DNA of 16,353 bases from contig CAZTGD010000041.1 of the NCBI GenBank assembly GCA_964613055.1, positions 1-16,353 of the forward strand, read 5' to 3'. Shown here piece by piece: positions 14,467 through 16,353 of this stretch (within the stretch, counting starts at the first letter, position 1; each line of letters starts with the position of its first letter). The position numbers were made by a program, and so were the translations under genes. This stretch comes from JAXGMQ01 sp964613055. Lineage in GTDB: Bacteria > Caldisericota > Caldisericia > JAAYUI01. The notes beneath the pieces are model-generated. The model was not told where the DNA came from. It saw only the letters and a list, made by a program, of their open reading frames with translations, and did no database searches.

Positions 14467-16266
14467 TCACAATGATTCAAACCATTTTCTGATTTTAGCA
14501 GACATTAATTTTCTTCTTTCAATGAGAAACTCGTCATAATTAAGGTATTTTCCGTCCAAAACACCCTCAGGAATACAATTCTGTCTGAAATTTTCCCTGA
14601 GTTCTGATTCATCTGTTATCCCTCCATAGTATTTTTCACCACCATTGCATTGATCTTTGAGTCTTGCAAAGTAAACCTCTGGTGGTGTATCGCTGATTGT
14701 GATGTTTATTTCGCTTTGGGCTATTGCATAGTTTGCAATCTGGTTGTATTTGCCTCTCTTCATTCCCTTATTTTTCAGATAGTTACGGGGGAAAAGGTGG
14801 TGCTTGTCACCTTTGTGCAATAACAGATCAGCAACAGATATATTTGTGGACAGGAAACCTTTGTCCTTTGAACATACTTGGGCGGCTTGATATGCTATAA
14901 AATAAGGGCTTCTGGATGATGAGGTTTCCATTTGTTGTGGAAGCATGCCAGTCCAAAAAGATGGTGTAAGTTCATTGTTTATTGTCAGTTCAGTGAAACT
15001 ACTTAGACCTTGGGATTCTATCATTCGAATATCTTGGTCAAAAACTGACTCAGGGTTACCTGAATATCTTCCTCTAAGGACTGACAGTGCAAACCATCTT
15101 CTTATCAAACGTTGAAGATCACTGCTTTCCATACCCTTTTTTCTGCCTTTAAGGTAAATAATGTAGGTAAAATTCACAGCGTTTTTGCTGGTTATAAGAT
15201 TACTCTTCAAGAATCCCGCTGATCTAAGAATCATAACAAGGTTTTTAAAATTAGTCTCATTCATGAAATTAAAGATACCCGTTTTCAGTTTTGTAAATGA
15301 TTCCTCTGCAATTATTTCTACATATTCCTTGGTTTCAAAATTTCTACCTGACAATAATGCTACGAGATCTTTTAATCTTCCCCTGCTAAATTCTGAAGTG
15401 AATGCGACTCTCAACATGTCTGTGTATTCAGGGTCATATAGGTCATCATTCTCATTCTTTAGCCAACTCATTTTGTTAAAGTAATCCGTTTCTGCAAATA
15501 CTCTGTCCTTCTGTTTTATAGATTTGTAGTCATGAGGATTCACAGCAAGATGACAGAAATAGTCAATAGCTTTTCTCAATGTGTTTCCACCATAGTTTTC
15601 ATTGACTGCAATTTTTGACATGGCGAAATCCGCTTGAGACAACTCTGTTCCCGCCGAGTTGACCCTAATGAATATTTCAGTAACCGTATCGATATCAAGA
15701 TCAGATGCTAATTCAATAAATCCAATACGGTTATTAGCTAACCCTTTTATTTTATCAAAAATATGAGCTATATCATCTGATTCAATGTTTGGGTTTCGTG
15801 CTTTGTATTGATTTATCAGAGAGTAAGAACTCACATCTGGTGCAAATATTTTCTCTGCAATATCATCTATCCAAGCTGAATCCTTAGCAATTGCGGGGTT
15901 TCTAACCTCAAAGCGTTCAGTTTGTGGATTAAAAGCTATCCTTATTTTTTTGCTTTCATAATCTTCAGTCACAATCTCGTGCCCTAGAATTGCGGACATC
16001 AATGCAGTTATACGCTGTTGACCATCTATTAGTATTCTTTTTCCCTCTGATAATATACCGTTTTTTAATTTCATGTCTGGGTTCTGCCACGTGATCATAT
16101 AACCAATCGGATAACCTCGGTAGAGTGAATCAAGTAAGTTCCTTACCTTAGTAGAGCTCCACACAAATGGGCGTTGTATCTCTGGAATTGCAATTTGCCC
16201 CGCATTAATCCAGGATAATATTGTTTGAACATCGTAAGTTGTTGTATTATAACGTTCAACTATCAT
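14467..16266 (-). CDS. DUF262/GmrSD-like protein with C-terminal HNH-type domain
   Basis: 599-aa protein. The N-terminal DUF262 (ParB/sulfiredoxin-like NTPase) domain shows IPEIQRPFVW (27-36), LLDSLYRGYPIG (44-55), the signature DGQQR (81-85) and FIRVNSAG..LSQADFAMSK (199-218). The C-terminal part (about 460-535) contains KHHLFPRNYLKNK and ANYAIAQSEINITISDTPPE, the HH...N...N arrangement of DUF1524/HNH-like nucleases in the GmrSD family. In GmrSD, the homologous halves restrict DNA with modified bases. As the first gene of this cassette, 45 bp before mod, it is probably a second nuclease arm or accessory effector; that role is inferred. Start: AAGGAG about 9 nt before the ATG. An imperfect inverted repeat lies about 40 bp upstream. 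GC content is lower than that of the methyltransferase shell. Confidence 0.87.
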   Translation of the reverse strand: MIVERYNTTTYDVQTILSWINAGQIAIPEIQRPFVWSSTKVRNLLDSLYRGYPIGYMITWQNPDMKLKNGILSEGKRILIDGQQRITALMSAILGHEIVTEDYESKKIRIAFNPQTERFEVRNPAIAKDSAWIDDIAEKIFAPDVSSYSLINQYKARNPNIESDDIAHIFDKIKGLANNRIGFIELASDLDIDTVTEIFIRVNSAGTELSQADFAMSKIAVNENYGGNTLRKAIDYFCHLAVNPHDYKSIKQKDRVFAETDYFNKMSWLKNENDDLYDPEYTDMLRVAFTSEFSRGRLKDLVALLSGRNFETKEYVEIIAEESFTKLKTGIFNFMNETNFKNLVMILRSAGFLKSNLITSKNAVNFTYIIYLKGRKKGMESSDLQRLIRRWFALSVLRGRYSGNPESVFDQDIRMIESQGLSSFTELTINNELTPSFWTGMLPQQMETSSSRSPYFIAYQAAQVCSKDKGFLSTNISVADLLLHKGDKHHLFPRNYLKNKGMKRGKYNQIANYAIAQSEINITISDTPPEVYFARLKDQCNGGEKYYGGITDESELRENFRQNCIPEGVLDGKYLNYDEFLIERRKLMSAKIRKWFESL

Positions 16267-16306
16267 TCTTCTAATCTCCTTATTGAATTTATAATCTTAC
16301 AACGGC

Positions 16307-16331
16307 ATTATGTACATAACAAGTACACAAT
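16307..16331 (-). promoter_or_regulatory. Inverted repeat upstream of the DUF262 gene (possible operator)
   Basis: ATTATGTAC - 7 nt - GTACACAAT is an inverted repeat with 8 of 9 matching positions, centred about 50 bp before the DUF262 start codon. Its size and spacing fit a dimeric repressor or controller-protein site governing the cassette. No regulator gene is present in the window. Confidence 0.45.
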
Positions 16332-16353
16332 CCTTTTATGAGGTAAATCGTAT

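Noticed and set aside
8930..16266. BREX or DISARM system
   Set aside because: No PglZ, BrxL, phospholipase D or DUF1998 genes are present; the set fits Type III-like restriction plus DUF262.

Overview
The window looks like a bacterial chromosome segment of moderate-to-low GC content. The evidence for a bacterium is AAGGAG-type ribosome binding sites, sigma70-like promoters (two with a perfect TTGACA box and 17-bp spacing) and lipobox or Sec signal peptides. The G/C-run palindromes and the ATTCCCGC...GCGGGAAT repeats are the kind seen in Desulfobacterota, Nitrospirota and similar environmental lineages, but I cannot name the taxon with confidence.

Left part (1-1714): a CysM-type cysteine synthase on + is followed by about 570 bp with no intact gene of clear function. 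That stretch holds a decayed serine-recombinase-like helix-turn-helix remnant on the minus strand and a cluster of C6/G6 palindromes, and it ends in a start-less fragment of a calcium-binding-repeat protein.

Middle (1715-8686): a block of exported proteins. Two minus-strand lipoproteins carry acidic thrombospondin-type-3-like Ca-binding repeats and a shared DDDDDN-GC-D-DE-DGN-GG module. A divergent 1272-residue secreted Cys-rich protein contains an FN3-like domain, a copper-amine-oxidase-type stalk domain, about six diverged Ig-like repeats and a C-terminal Ada-type metal-binding domain. Convergent to it is a secreted staphylococcal-nuclease/lamin-tail-domain protein. Together they suggest an envelope or extracellular function.

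Right part (8930-16353): a minus-strand defence cassette transcribed in the order DUF262/HNH protein, beta-class DNA methyltransferase (Mod), 397-bp gap, 41-aa small ORF, Type III-like restriction helicase-nuclease (Res). The methyltransferase has an AT-rich central segment matching its probable target-recognition domain, inside a GC-richer shell, which suggests specificity swapping.

The most unusual element is in the Mod-Res gap. Two tandem units 111 bp apart each have a TTGACA-N17-TATAnn promoter, a predicted transcript of about 53 nt starting near GTAG, a 7-bp stem with compensatory changes between copies, a 25-nt loop that keeps GCCUCU, and a U-tract. They look like a duplicated small-RNA gene, or an attenuating leader, embedded in the restriction locus. 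I do not recognise the RNA family.
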